Assembly (NCBI GenBank): GCA_018266215.1
Contig: JAFEAV010000030.1
Span: 1 to 64,000 of the forward strand
Reading direction: 5' to 3'
Length of the DNA: 64,000 nt
Source: Cyanobacteria bacterium SZAS LIN-3
Lineage (GTDB): Bacteria; Cyanobacteriota; Vampirovibrionia; Obscuribacterales; Obscuribacteraceae
The notes under the pieces are model-generated. The model did no database searches. It was not told the DNA's origin and saw nothing but the letters and a program-made list of their open reading frames with translations. This document shows positions 41,781-50,886 of the stretch, in pieces (within the stretch, counting starts at the first letter, position 1; each line of letters opens with the position of its first letter). Both the position numbers and the translations under genes were made by a program.

Positions 41781-44700
41781 TTAAGTGCCGTTCGCACCTG
41801 CTTTGTTGTCGGGGATTGGACCGGCCGGAGTTATGGTGAAGGTACCGCCGGCACCTCCCTTACCTGGTGTACCGGCTTTGCCTCCCGTGACTTGCAGGCC
41901 CTTATTACCGCCGTTGCCGCCGGTAATGAGGATTGTAGAGGCGGACGTTATACTTCCCACACCATCTGTCTTGAGTGTGACCTGTCCGCCTTTGCCGCCA
42001 TTGGAGCCGTTACCGGCATTACCGCCGGCTTTGATCGGGGTGCCCAGGCTTGCCTGCGCTCCGCCGTCTCCACCGTTGCCGCCGACACCGCCAATTGCCT
42101 CGAATGAGCCTGTGATGGCTATATCAGCACCCTTGTTTGTTGTTATCGTCAGCTTGCCGCCATTGGCACTGGCGGCTGCGTTGCCGGCATTGCCACCGAT
42201 GCCGCTGGGACCCTTGCCGCCTACGGTGTTGGCTCCGGCCGTACCACCTGTACCGCCATTGCCAAAACTACCGGCCGCAAATCCGTCAGCTGTTATGTTT
42301 TGAGCTGTTACTTTAGCGTTAGAGGTGGTGATCGAAATGACGCCACCATTACCGCCTTTGCCTCCCGCGCCTCCTGCGCCGCCGTTGCCTCCGGCTCCGG
42401 TCGAGCCCCCGGTTACGTCACCGCCTGTACCGCCGGATCCACCCGTGCCGATCTGGCCACCGTCAGTATGCAGAGATGTTGCGTTGACGAGGCCGCCGGC
42501 TTTCAATGTAATGGTACCGCCAGTGCCACCACTGCCGCCTGCATTGCCTGCACCGCCGGCGCCACCGCCACCGGCCGTAGTTCCGGTGTTGGCGCCACCA
42601 TTGCCTCCGCTGCCGCCCTGAGTCCCAATTCCACCCAGAGCCGTGGAATTTTGCTTGACGCCCTGATCGAGGTTGAGGGTCGTACCTGAGGTAATACTGA
42701 TCGACCCGCCGTTGCCGCCTGTGCTGCCTGCACCACCTTTGCCGGCTGCGCCGCCGGTACCTGTCCCCGTGGCTTTTCCTCCACTGCCGCCATTACCCGG
42801 TCCTCCGTTGCTGGAGCCGCCGTCGGCAAACAAATTGGATCCGGCAAATGATGTTGTCGCCGTGATGATGATTTTGCCGCCATTGCCACTCGCCTGGTCG
42901 TTGCCGGCATTGCCCCCGGTGCCGCCTTTGGCGTCGAACGACTGTCCACCGGTACCGCCGTTGCCGGCGTTGCCGTTGTTGTCGCCGCCGGAGACATCGA
43001 CATTGTCAGCCAATACTGAGCCTGCAGTCGCGCTCTTGGCCGTAATTGTGAGTGTACCGCCGGTGCCCGTTTTGCCGCCGGCACCGCCCGCTCCGGCATT
43101 GAAGCCGGCTGTCTTGCCGAATCCCGAACCGCCATCACCGCCAGCGCCGCCCACACTGTCGTTTTTGCCGCCGGCCAGGTTGAGGCCGTTGACGACGACA
43201 GAGTTTGCCTGATCATTAATGGTGATTTTGCCGCCATTTCCAGAGGAAGCCGCGGCACCACCGTTGCCGCCGGCGGCGCTGTAGCCTTTGCCGCCGACCG
43301 GTGCGATCACGTTGGTGACAGCGCTACCCGTTGCTGCGAAGTTATTTATGGTGACTGTGGATGGTCCGTTGATAGGTACCGTGGGCAATTTAGCTGCATT
43401 GAGGGTAAATGAGCCACCGCTCGCTGCTGTACCGCCGTTGCCGCCTTTGCCGCCCGTGCCTCCGGACAGACCTGACTGACCTCCGTCGCCTCCTTTACCG
43501 CCGGTGCCTGTGAATGCTGTGGCGTTGACAGAGCCCGCGGCGATGGTCAGAGGATTTCCCAGACCGAAGTCGTCCAGTGAGATGGTGACCGTTCCGCCGG
43601 CACCGGCCGCACCGCCGTTGCCACCATTGCCGCCGTTACCGGCCACTGCGCTCAGAGATAGACCGCCCTTGCCGCCGTCGCCTCCAGTGCCGCTCGATGT
43701 GCTGCCGTCAGCACGAATCAAGGATATCGAACTGATGCCGGGACCTTGCAGGTCGCCCGTTACTTGAATCTTGCCGCCAACAGCACCGGCACCGCCATTA
43801 CCGCCATTGCCGCCATTACCACCGGTGGCAGCACCCTGGAGCTGATTGGCGTCTCCCCCGGCGCCACCGAATCCGGCGAAGGCCGCGGAAGATGTAAGCT
43901 TATTGACCGTTATCTGAGCTGTCTGACCGCTGATGGTGATAAATCCACCCGGGCTGTCTTTGCCTCCAGCACCGCCGGCGCCACCAGAGCCGCCTTTGCC
44001 TGAGCCTGTGGTGGGGTTGCCGCCGCCACCGCCCGCGCCCCCATTACCAGCTCCCGTGTTACCGAGCAGGATGTCTACCGCTCCGGCGTCTATGTTACCC
44101 AGGTCAAATTGAATCGCAAACTTACCATTTATGCTCACACCGGCTGTTTTACCAACTGCGCCCCCAGCGCCGCCGACGCCGCCGTTGCCACCGGCTGTAG
44201 TGCCAGCGCCGCCTTTGCCGCCGTCGCCGCCGGTTCCGGCATTGTTGGCGTTCGAGGCAATTGTGGAGCCGGCACCGTTGATCTGGGTAGCGCTCGGACC
44301 AAGCGCTGAGATAGTTATATTGGCTGCATTTCCTGAGGCGCCACCGGCTCCGCCCGCACCACCGTTGCCACCGGCGCCGGCGCTGGCCGTATTGCCGTCG
44401 CCGCCTTTCGAGCCGAAACCGCCAGCTCCTCCAATGGCTTCGATTATGGCACCCTTGAAGATTATAATTGGGACATTATTGGATGTCTTGCAGATCACGT
44501 TGATTGCGCCTGCGTTTCCTCCGACCGTACCGGCGCCGCCGGCACCGCCGTTGCCTCCTTTGTCCCCGCTGCCGCCATTGCCGCCTGTGGCGACAGTGAC
44601 GCCGGCGCTACCCGAGTCGCCGCCGAAGGACTCCACTATTCCACCCAAAGTGATCTTGGATGGACTTGTGACCTTTATCAATCCGCCATTGGCGCCGGCT

Positions 44701-45842
44701 CCGCTCTTGCCGCCTGCACCGCCATTTCCACCGGTGCCTCCCGCGGCGGCGGCGCCGCCGTTACCGCCGGCTGTGCCCCCTCCTCCGTTGCCGCCGAGAC
44801 TGCGCATCCCATTCATGGCTACCGGCGCATTTGAGCTGGAGATGGTGATGTTACCTGCTGCACCACCTATGCCACCTGCACCGCCAGCTCCACCGGCACC
44901 ACCAGAGGTTTTTCCGACGCCGCCTGCGCCGCCGTCTTTGGCTGTGCCGCCATTGCCTCCAGCTGCACCTTGTGTAAGGATGCTATTGGTGAAGCTGATG
45001 CCGCCATTGGTTGTTGTGATGGAGATATTGCCACCCTTGCCTCCACTGCCGCCGGCCCCACCGGCACCTCCTGCAGCCCCGGTCGCACCCAGTACTCCAT
45101 TACCACCAGTGCCGCCATTTGCTCCTACTGTTGTAATCGAACCGGCGGCATTGCCGGTGATATCGCCGGACGCACTGAACGTGACATTGCCTCCATTGCC
45201 CCCGGCCTGACCTGTAAGACCGGCCTGCCCGGAGGCCGCTCCGTCAACGCCTGGATTCCCAGCGAAGCCGAAGCTTTGAATTGATCCGTTCAAAGTTATT
45301 GTTCCGGCCATGGGCATAGCTTTGTTGGCAACAACTACCGAAATATTGCCACCGCTGCCGCCTGCGTGGGTGTTCGATGAGTCTATAATGTCGCCCGCTT
45401 TGCCGCCCAGGACTGCCGAGCCGCCGGTAATTGAAATATCTGCTCCGTTTGTCCTGACTGTCGTAACCGAAACTGTAGCTGTGGTCGCTGCGCCGGCCTT
45501 AAATGTGCCGCTGGCGACACCATGCGTATCAAAACTCACGGAGCCGGTCGGTGTAGCGGCGGCCAGGGTGATTGTGCCGCCCGTGCCGTTGCCGACAGAG
45601 CTGATGCTGCCGCCGGAAGTAATGCCGTCCGGTGCGATCATAAGTATGTTGCCGTTGGTCGTACCGGATGGGCCACCGCTCGCAACCGAGGGGACATTTA
45701 TGGTCCCGGGGGTTTTCGACGTGCCGTAGGCAATCAATGTGACATTGCCGCCGCTGAAACTTCCGCTGCCGGAATCAATGGTCGTCGATCCGGTGCCGCT
45801 CTTCGAAAAATCATATGCCCCCGTTTCCGGCGGAAACGGCAA
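41781..45842 (-). CDS. Gly-rich beta-repeat exoprotein, C-terminal part (frame-shifted from the upstream ORF)
   Basis: 1353 codons. The first 250 residues continue the beta-strand repeats. Residues from about 250 to 1340 are PGRS-like low complexity: hundreds of GGxGG/GAGG units (GNGGAGGAGG) with intervening beta-strand stretches such as ITITSGTTLNLD. It lacks a signal peptide or start of its own; its first residues (MPFPPETGAYDFSKSG) only make sense as a continuation of the upstream ORF after a one-base shift at the C5 run 45818-45822. The complete protein would be about 1860 residues, secreted and probably an adhesin or surface fibre. It ends close to the ferredoxin gene, which converges with it. 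Confidence 0.8.
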   Translation of the reverse strand: MPFPPETGAYDFSKSGTGSTTIDSGSGSFSGGNVTLIAYGTSKTPGTINVPSVASGGPSGTTNGNILMIAPDGITSGGSISSVGNGTGGTITLAAATPTGSVSFDTHGVASGTFKAGAATTATVSVTTVRTNGADISITGGSAVLGGKAGDIIDSSNTHAGGSGGNISVVVANKAMPMAGTITLNGSIQSFGFAGNPGVDGAASGQAGLTGQAGGNGGNVTFSASGDITGNAAGSITTVGANGGTGGNGVLGATGAAGGAGGAGGSGGKGGNISITTTNGGISFTNSILTQGAAGGNGGTAKDGGAGGVGKTSGGAGGAGGAGGIGGAAGNITISSSNAPVAMNGMRSLGGNGGGGTAGGNGGAAAAGGTGGNGGAGGKSGAGANGGLIKVTSPSKITLGGIVESFGGDSGSAGVTVATGGNGGSGDKGGNGGAGGAGTVGGNAGAINVICKTSNNVPIIIFKGAIIEAIGGAGGFGSKGGDGNTASAGAGGNGGAGGAGGASGNAANITISALGPSATQINGAGSTIASNANNAGTGGDGGKGGAGTTAGGNGGVGGAGGAVGKTAGVSINGKFAIQFDLGNIDAGAVDILLGNTGAGNGGAGGGGGNPTTGSGKGGSGGAGGAGGKDSPGGFITISGQTAQITVNKLTSSAAFAGFGGAGGDANQLQGAATGGNGGNGGNGGAGAVGGKIQVTGDLQGPGISSISLIRADGSTSSGTGGDGGKGGLSLSAVAGNGGNGGNGGAAGAGGTVTISLDDFGLGNPLTIAAGSVNATAFTGTGGKGGDGGQSGLSGGTGGKGGNGGTAASGGSFTLNAAKLPTVPINGPSTVTINNFAATGSAVTNVIAPVGGKGYSAAGGNGGAAASSGNGGKITINDQANSVVVNGLNLAGGKNDSVGGAGGDGGSGFGKTAGFNAGAGGAGGKTGTGGTLTITAKSATAGSVLADNVDVSGGDNNGNAGNGGTGGQSFDAKGGTGGNAGNDQASGNGGKIIITATTSFAGSNLFADGGSSNGGPGNGGSGGKATGTGTGGAAGKGGAGSTGGNGGSISITSGTTLNLDQGVKQNSTALGGIGTQGGSGGNGGANTGTTAGGGGAGGAGNAGGSGGTGGTITLKAGGLVNATSLHTDGGQIGTGGSGGTGGDVTGGSTGAGGNGGAGGAGGKGGNGGVISITTSNAKVTAQNITADGFAAGSFGNGGTGGTAGANTVGGKGPSGIGGNAGNAAASANGGKLTITTNKGADIAITGSFEAIGGVGGNGGDGGAQASLGTPIKAGGNAGNGSNGGKGGQVTLKTDGVGSITSASTILITGGNGGNKGLQVTGGKAGTPGKGGAGGTFTITPAGPIPDNKAGANGT

Positions 45843-47349
45843 TCGTCTGCTTAACTCCTGTTGGCGGCAGACTTGTAATGGCGGGTTTTATTGTTGCTCC
45901 GGCTACCATTGTGATGTTTCCACCGCCGCCTGCCGTATCAACAGTGACGCCTGCTGCCGTGCTTGTGATATTGCCCGCTGCAAGCAGGGCGATCGACTCG
46001 CCGACGGCGAATACTGATAATGATGATGACAGATTGATATCGCCGGTGCTTGTGAAAGTCGGATCAGCAATAATGCTGTTCTGGCCAAGATTTAGAGCGG
46101 CACCATCAGCGAAGAAGTGTTCATTGTAGGCTGATGTGTTTACCTGCCCGGTAGTGTTGCCAACCGCGGCATTGATGTCACCGCTGCCGGCGCAGATGTT
46201 GAGCTGTTGTGAGAGGAAGTCTCCGCCCAGCAAATTTACGTCGGCGTCACTGCTCTTGATGTTGATGTTGCCGTTGTTGGCCTGGATGGTGCCGCCCGTA
46301 CCCGTCATATTGAAGGCTCCGGCACTGGACAGATTGACATTGCCGTTGAGAGCGGCAATCAATCCCTGGTTGACCAGATCCGGTGTGACGATATTGACCG
46401 ATTGCAATGCGCTGATTGTCGGTACCGAGCCCTGGCTGCTGACGTTGTACACAACCGGTGCGGACATTGTTATGTTGGAGGCATTACTGATGGTGCCGCT
46501 GTTTGTAATGCTCTCGGTGGCGGCCAGTGCCAGTGCTGCACCAAATAAGCCACCACCGCCGTTGTAGGATTCGATTGTGCCCCCGGCGGCATTGACGATC
46601 CTGCCGGCGCTGATGGTGTCAGTTGCGCCCACAGCATCCGAGGCAGTCTGGAACGTGCCGAAATTGACGAAGCGACCAGCGAGGGAGAGGTTGCCGACTG
46701 TGTCGATGACCTGAACGCCCCTTGAAACCGTGAGCGAACCGATAGCTCCTCCGGCGGCGTGATCGATAGCCGAAAGCAGATTGCCGGTCAGATTAAATAC
46801 GCCTCCAACGGCCTGGCCGCGACTATTAATTTGTATCGATTGCGAGCCTGTTGTCAGCACTTGTTCGGCCGCTACGACCTCGGCTGCGGTCAGACGTGTC
46901 TTGAGGGAAACAATTTCCTGCTGACCGCCCACGTCAATCGTCAGGGTGCCGAAATTGCCAAGGTTGCCGGCAAGAAAGTTTTGCTGCGCCGATGTGAGGT
47001 TGAAGTCCGGACCGCCTTTGTGATTGCCCGCACTGGCGGCCATGACGCTCGCGTGCACCTGGCTGTGAGCGGTATGGCCGAACATATGCAACAAGGGGAC
47101 GGCGTGACCCGTGGCCTGGGTTGAGACGCTATTAACTACCGGGGTGGCGGTATGTGGGGTGCTGTAAAACGATCCTGAATGAGTGGGCCAGGCTGCGGGC
47201 GCCGAGTGGGCTACAGGCATATGGCTGGGCATATTGGGCAACGCGACGGCAGGCAGCATTGGCAGAGAGCAGGCCATCCCAAAAACAAGAAGCATGCCCT
47301 TTTTACGGGCCATGTAAAGAGATCTGGTTGCCATGTTTTTCTTACGCAT
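45811..47349 (-). CDS. Gly-rich beta-repeat exoprotein, N-terminal part with signal peptide
   Basis: 512 codons. An extended N-terminus (MRKKNMATRSLYMARKKGM) and a hydrophobic core LLVFGMACSLPMLPAVA make a signal peptide. A TPS/filamentous-haemagglutinin-like head follows (FNLTSAQQNFLAGNLGNFGT, RGQAVGGVFNLTGNLLSAID), then repeated beta-strands of the N/T-rich 'SxxNIT' type. GGGAG precedes the ATG. The frame ends at 45811 only because of the shift in the C5 run; the frame one base away continues for 1350 codons. It is therefore one gene of about 5.6 kb split in this sequence. Whether the split is real or a sequencing artefact cannot be decided here. Confidence 0.85.
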   Translation of the reverse strand: MRKKNMATRSLYMARKKGMLLVFGMACSLPMLPAVALPNMPSHMPVAHSAPAAWPTHSGSFYSTPHTATPVVNSVSTQATGHAVPLLHMFGHTAHSQVHASVMAASAGNHKGGPDFNLTSAQQNFLAGNLGNFGTLTIDVGGQQEIVSLKTRLTAAEVVAAEQVLTTGSQSIQINSRGQAVGGVFNLTGNLLSAIDHAAGGAIGSLTVSRGVQVIDTVGNLSLAGRFVNFGTFQTASDAVGATDTISAGRIVNAAGGTIESYNGGGGLFGAALALAATESITNSGTISNASNITMSAPVVYNVSSQGSVPTISALQSVNIVTPDLVNQGLIAALNGNVNLSSAGAFNMTGTGGTIQANNGNINIKSSDADVNLLGGDFLSQQLNICAGSGDINAAVGNTTGQVNTSAYNEHFFADGAALNLGQNSIIADPTFTSTGDINLSSSLSVFAVGESIALLAAGNITSTAAGVTVDTAGGGGNITMVAGATIKPAITSLPPTGVKQTIAVSAGNGGI

Positions 47350-47460
47350 CAGGATTGCTCCCCCTTTTCGATCCGGCCGACAATAATATAAGGTTTGCCG
47401 TCCGGGTAAATTAGAGCTGTCCGATGAAGTGATTAATTTTGAGATTGGCCCCCACTGTCA

Positions 47461-49413
47461 CTATGATTGTTGCAGGCCCTGTATTTCAGCATTCCAGTAT
47501 TCAGTGGTCATGGGATTGGGATAGCTGTCGGCAATGGCTATGTATCCGTTGTTTTTCGCCATGACTTCGCGTTCTACTCGCTTCAAGTCCGACAGTGGCA
47601 CGCCCCCGAGCACCGCTGAGAAGTGGTCGGCGGAGTAGTTGGCTTGCCAGGCTGCTTCCGGGTATTTTCCATAATCCTGAATTGAACCTTCGACTGTTCC
47701 CTGCACATCATAAATGTCCGCATAATCTTGCACCGGAGTGCCTGAGCCATTAATGACGGCCATGCCTCCCTTTGCTTTGATGTAATTGCCGAGTTCTATG
47801 AAGTACGCCTTGGAGGCTGTGTCGGTGGCGTACCCGCTATCGTCCGCCTTGCCGGAGTTGCCCACATAGATCCCCTGGACGTCGGCGTTTTTGTACCAGG
47901 AGTCGATTTCGGCTTTGGCAACTTCTAAGGGCTTGGTGCCGTTTGCCGTGCCTACATAACCGAGCGGTTTCATGCCGGCTGCCGCGGCGTCAGAAATGTG
48001 TTGTTTGAGCGCCGGATCGATAGTGTCAAACGGCATGTCGTATTTGGGATTAACATCAGCGGCAGATTCTGAAACGATTATGCTGCCGGTTGGTGCGTCA
48101 TTGATAATTTGCTGCCACTGGGCGTCGGATTGGGGAAAGAGATTGATTAGCTTGGCGGAAGTTGTCGCTGTGCCTGATTGTGCAATCGTTGAACTATCTG
48201 ATGGGGATTTTGTCACTGTCGCGGCCGGACTGTCTGTGGTGGTTGCCGATATCCCGGGCGGGGGATCGTTCGCCAATGTTTGACGATCAAGTGTAGAGTG
48301 ATACAGAGGTTGCCACTGATCGGTCAGAGCTTTTCCCGTACCAAAACGTCCGTCACTGGTACCGTCAGTTTTGAACCAGTCGACGCCGAGACTTGCCGAC
48401 AGACCTGAATTGGGCACGCTGGCTCTGGCTTCCGCGGTCGAGAAGAATCCGTCAACTTTGCTGGGGTCGATCGTGCCGCCGCCGTCATGCAGCCAGAAGT
48501 GATCAATATAGCCGGCGGGTGGAGCATCCATGGTGGCGTCATTCGGGGCGTTCCTTACTGTCATGTTCTTGCTTTCGCCCTTCATGTCGTCCTTCCAGTT
48601 GCCGCCGATTATTTCGCTCTTGCTCTGGTCTTCGATCTGTAGCCAACCACCGGTTTTGAGATGGACGTAGGATTTCATGTCCTTAAATTCTACCTGGGCG
48701 CTGCGGTCTACCGTTGCTCCGGCAGTTGGACCAACGAATCCTACAACGCTGGCATTGTTGACGGTGGCATCGAAAGCTATGGGACCGGTCGCGTTAGGAC
48801 TCTGGGACATGACGGCGTCGAGCTTACCTGTCTCTGCCGTAGTAGTGCCGGTTGTCGGCTGATCAACCGGAGGCCGTGTCGGCTGGTCGACTGTATTCGT
48901 AACAGGTTGATCCACAGGCGCGGTGCTGGGCTGTTCTGCCGGTGTTGCTTTCGTTTGGTCCGGGATGGGCTCAACCGTTGGTTTTGTTGTGGGAACGTCT
49001 GCACCGTATGCAGTATCGGTCGTTGGCGATTGCAGACCGCCGATTTGTTTCTCCAATGCTTGGACAAGCTGCGCTGCCAGTGCTTCCAGCTGCTGAATTG
49101 ACATTTTGTCGAGATCGCTTGAAGAGAGTGAATTAGTAAGATGATCAGTAGCGGTTTTGTGATCTGAGTAGTTTGAATGCTCGTGATGTCTGTGGTGGTG
49201 ATGGCCGTGGTGGTGATGTTCTGGCCTGGTAAATGGGTCGTTGAATTGGAGGAAACCTGAATCCTGAGACGTTCCTCCACCGTTGGCGTCAGTGCATCGG
49301 GCAGTTTGATATGCGCGTTGCTCATGGGGGTCAGCCATATCGATCAGTGACCGGTTAGCGGATTGATCGCCGCTTGTCTGGGGGCAAATGCGATCGTTTT
49401 GGTTTTCTAACAT
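47461..49413 (-). CDS. His-rich, P/T-rich protein with C-terminal spherulin-4-like (GH114-type barrel) domain
   Basis: 650 residues. A disordered N-terminus has the His cluster EHHHHGHHHHRHHEHS. A T/P/Q-rich spacer with repeated 'PVDQP' units covers about residues 125-195. A middle region (about 225-390) contains KTGGWLQIEDQSKSEIIG. The C-terminal 220 residues (LINLFPQSDAQWQQIINDAP ... SYPNPMTTEYWNAEIQGL) look like the spherulation-specific family 4 barrel, related to exo-polysaccharide-cleaving GH114. No signal peptide is apparent, so export is uncertain. It lies 112 bp upstream of the exoprotein on the same strand. Confidence 0.75.
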   Translation of the reverse strand: MLENQNDRICPQTSGDQSANRSLIDMADPHEQRAYQTARCTDANGGGTSQDSGFLQFNDPFTRPEHHHHGHHHHRHHEHSNYSDHKTATDHLTNSLSSSDLDKMSIQQLEALAAQLVQALEKQIGGLQSPTTDTAYGADVPTTKPTVEPIPDQTKATPAEQPSTAPVDQPVTNTVDQPTRPPVDQPTTGTTTAETGKLDAVMSQSPNATGPIAFDATVNNASVVGFVGPTAGATVDRSAQVEFKDMKSYVHLKTGGWLQIEDQSKSEIIGGNWKDDMKGESKNMTVRNAPNDATMDAPPAGYIDHFWLHDGGGTIDPSKVDGFFSTAEARASVPNSGLSASLGVDWFKTDGTSDGRFGTGKALTDQWQPLYHSTLDRQTLANDPPPGISATTTDSPAATVTKSPSDSSTIAQSGTATTSAKLINLFPQSDAQWQQIINDAPTGSIIVSESAADVNPKYDMPFDTIDPALKQHISDAAAAGMKPLGYVGTANGTKPLEVAKAEIDSWYKNADVQGIYVGNSGKADDSGYATDTASKAYFIELGNYIKAKGGMAVINGSGTPVQDYADIYDVQGTVEGSIQDYGKYPEAAWQANYSADHFSAVLGGVPLSDLKRVEREVMAKNNGYIAIADSYPNPMTTEYWNAEIQGLQQS

Positions 49414-49476
49414 AGTGCGGCTCCATTCAGGGGTGGGCGGGCGGAATGTGCTGCAACAGTAAGAAATCAGCGTTAC

Positions 49477-49506
49477 GCTATTGTTTCGCTATTGTGGCTG
49501 TATTGT
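49477..49506. promoter_or_regulatory. tandem GCTATTGT repeats, 11-bp spacing
   Basis: GCTATTGT at 49477-49484 and again at 49488-49495, with a third imperfect copy GCTGTATTGT at 49497-49506. The ~11-bp pitch puts all three on one face of the helix, as for OmpR-family regulator sites. The run sits in the 166-bp gap between the divergent His-rich and peptidase-like genes. The same octamer occurs in the inverted repeat of the hydrogenase control region. Confidence 0.5.
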
Positions 49507-49579
49507 GACAGCGGTGGAAAAGGGGGGCAGGGTGTAAGATTTGAGCAATCAAAAGTGAGCTCGGCTGCCAGGGGGACTG

Positions 49580-50875
49580 ATGAAAAAGCTTCTTACAACT
49601 TCGGTGATATCGACTCTGGGCTCGTTGCTTGCGGTTTCACATGGCCTGCCTGCTCTCGGCCTTTCCCTTGAGGATGCGACCGACGCGGCATTCCGGCGCC
49701 ACGGTATCGCACGCGTATCTTCTATAGCGGAAGTTGCGCCCAGGGATAGAGGAAATAAATCGTTTGCTTTTAAGCCTGTGCATGTAGTTCCCAGCGGCAA
49801 CGCCTATGTCATAGTAACTGACCAAACTGATCCCGTTGCTTTGAAGAGTCTTGAAAAACTCGCCCGGTTTCACTCCGGCACGATCATTCAGCTCAAAAAC
49901 TTTCGCAACCTTTATCAAACGCAGGGCGAGCGGGCTGCGCTGATAGAAAAGCTGCGTGCAGCCAATCCTAAATATGTAGCGCTGGCGCCAAGGACTGAGA
50001 ACTTCAGTGAAAACGGCCTGCTGGCCATCTGGCAATTACTACTGCGTGTGGGTAATGGTCGGCTCAATGTTTATCCATCATTTCTTGTTGCTGCCGATAG
50101 TAACGGACTTGCTGCGCTTGTAGATCGTGCGATAAAAGATCAGCCTTTGCGCTTGCGGGATGTGCATCCTCTGGTACTGGCTCAGTACACTGACCCAAAC
50201 AGCGGCGGTATGCGCTCGGTGGAAAAAGCAGCGATTATGGAAGATTTGTTTAGAGGGCTGGGGCTGGAGTGCCCCGGGCTTATAGTACGCACCAATAGTG
50301 CCCCAGCTAAGCCCGCGGTTTTTCCTAAGATTGGGACGCTCGGAACGATTCAACAGAGCGGTCCGCCTATCCAGCAATTCCCGCCGGAAGTGGCCGGCGC
50401 TCTGGCTGCCTCCCGGCTGCTCCTGATGTTTGGCCACGGTAAAACCGGCATGTCTTGCAGCGTTGATGTGAATGCCTATCGCAATATACCGATGAAAGAC
50501 GACGTGGTACTTTGCGGTTCGTGCTTCTCATGCACTCCTCCTGCATCTGACCTTGTGGCCGATTCCAATGGCCGACGTCCAGAGTCTCTGGCTATGCGTG
50601 CCATCGCCAATGGTGCACAGGTATTCTGGGGGCACATGCACAAAAACAGTGGCTTCCCCGAGCTTTTTGTGGTCTTTGAGTCTTTGATGAAAGGCGAGCC
50701 GGTCGGCCAGAGCTACCAGCAGGTGATGAATGCAATTTTTGCCGACACAAAACTAGCACCGCAGAGCTTTATCCTGAGCGATCAGGAGCTGGCTGACAAG
50801 GACGCGGTGGATGAGAGAAACCATATGTTATTTGTAATGATTGGAGACCCTGCAGCGCGACCGATTTTTGAATAG
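49580..50875 (+). CDS. secreted protein, possible caspase-fold (gingipain C25-like) cysteine peptidase
   Basis: 431 residues. The signal peptide MKKLLTTSVISTLGSLLAVS ends about residue 28. The C-terminal half has LLMFGHGKTGMS with His286 and DVVLCGSCFS with Cys315, the 'H-G ... x-S/G-x-C-x-S' arrangement of the caspase/gingipain clan CD dyad, with hydrophobic strands before each. The N-terminal half (AYVIVTDQTDPVALKSLEKL) resembles the propeptide-like alpha/beta module of C25 proteins. Classification is an inference from the dyad layout. A secreted 185-aa protein gene follows 11 bp downstream. Confidence 0.6.
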   Translation: MKKLLTTSVISTLGSLLAVSHGLPALGLSLEDATDAAFRRHGIARVSSIAEVAPRDRGNKSFAFKPVHVVPSGNAYVIVTDQTDPVALKSLEKLARFHSGTIIQLKNFRNLYQTQGERAALIEKLRAANPKYVALAPRTENFSENGLLAIWQLLLRVGNGRLNVYPSFLVAADSNGLAALVDRAIKDQPLRLRDVHPLVLAQYTDPNSGGMRSVEKAAIMEDLFRGLGLECPGLIVRTNSAPAKPAVFPKIGTLGTIQQSGPPIQQFPPEVAGALAASRLLLMFGHGKTGMSCSVDVNAYRNIPMKDDVVLCGSCFSCTPPASDLVADSNGRRPESLAMRAIANGAQVFWGHMHKNSGFPELFVVFESLMKGEPVGQSYQQVMNAIFADTKLAPQSFILSDQELADKDAVDERNHMLFVMIGDPAARPIFE

Positions 50876-50886
50876 GAGTTTGATAT

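Noticed and set aside
44131..45210. Long + strand Pro/Ala-rich open frames opposite the Gly-rich exoprotein (also 41785-42303, 42673-43212)
   Set aside because: They are the complement of GGC/GCC-type glycine codons; the composition is only Pro/Ala/Leu and there are no ribosome sites.
41781..45300. Dense short repeats that could suggest a CRISPR or satellite array
   Set aside because: Repeats are in-frame glycine codons of one coding region, without constant repeat length or unique spacers.
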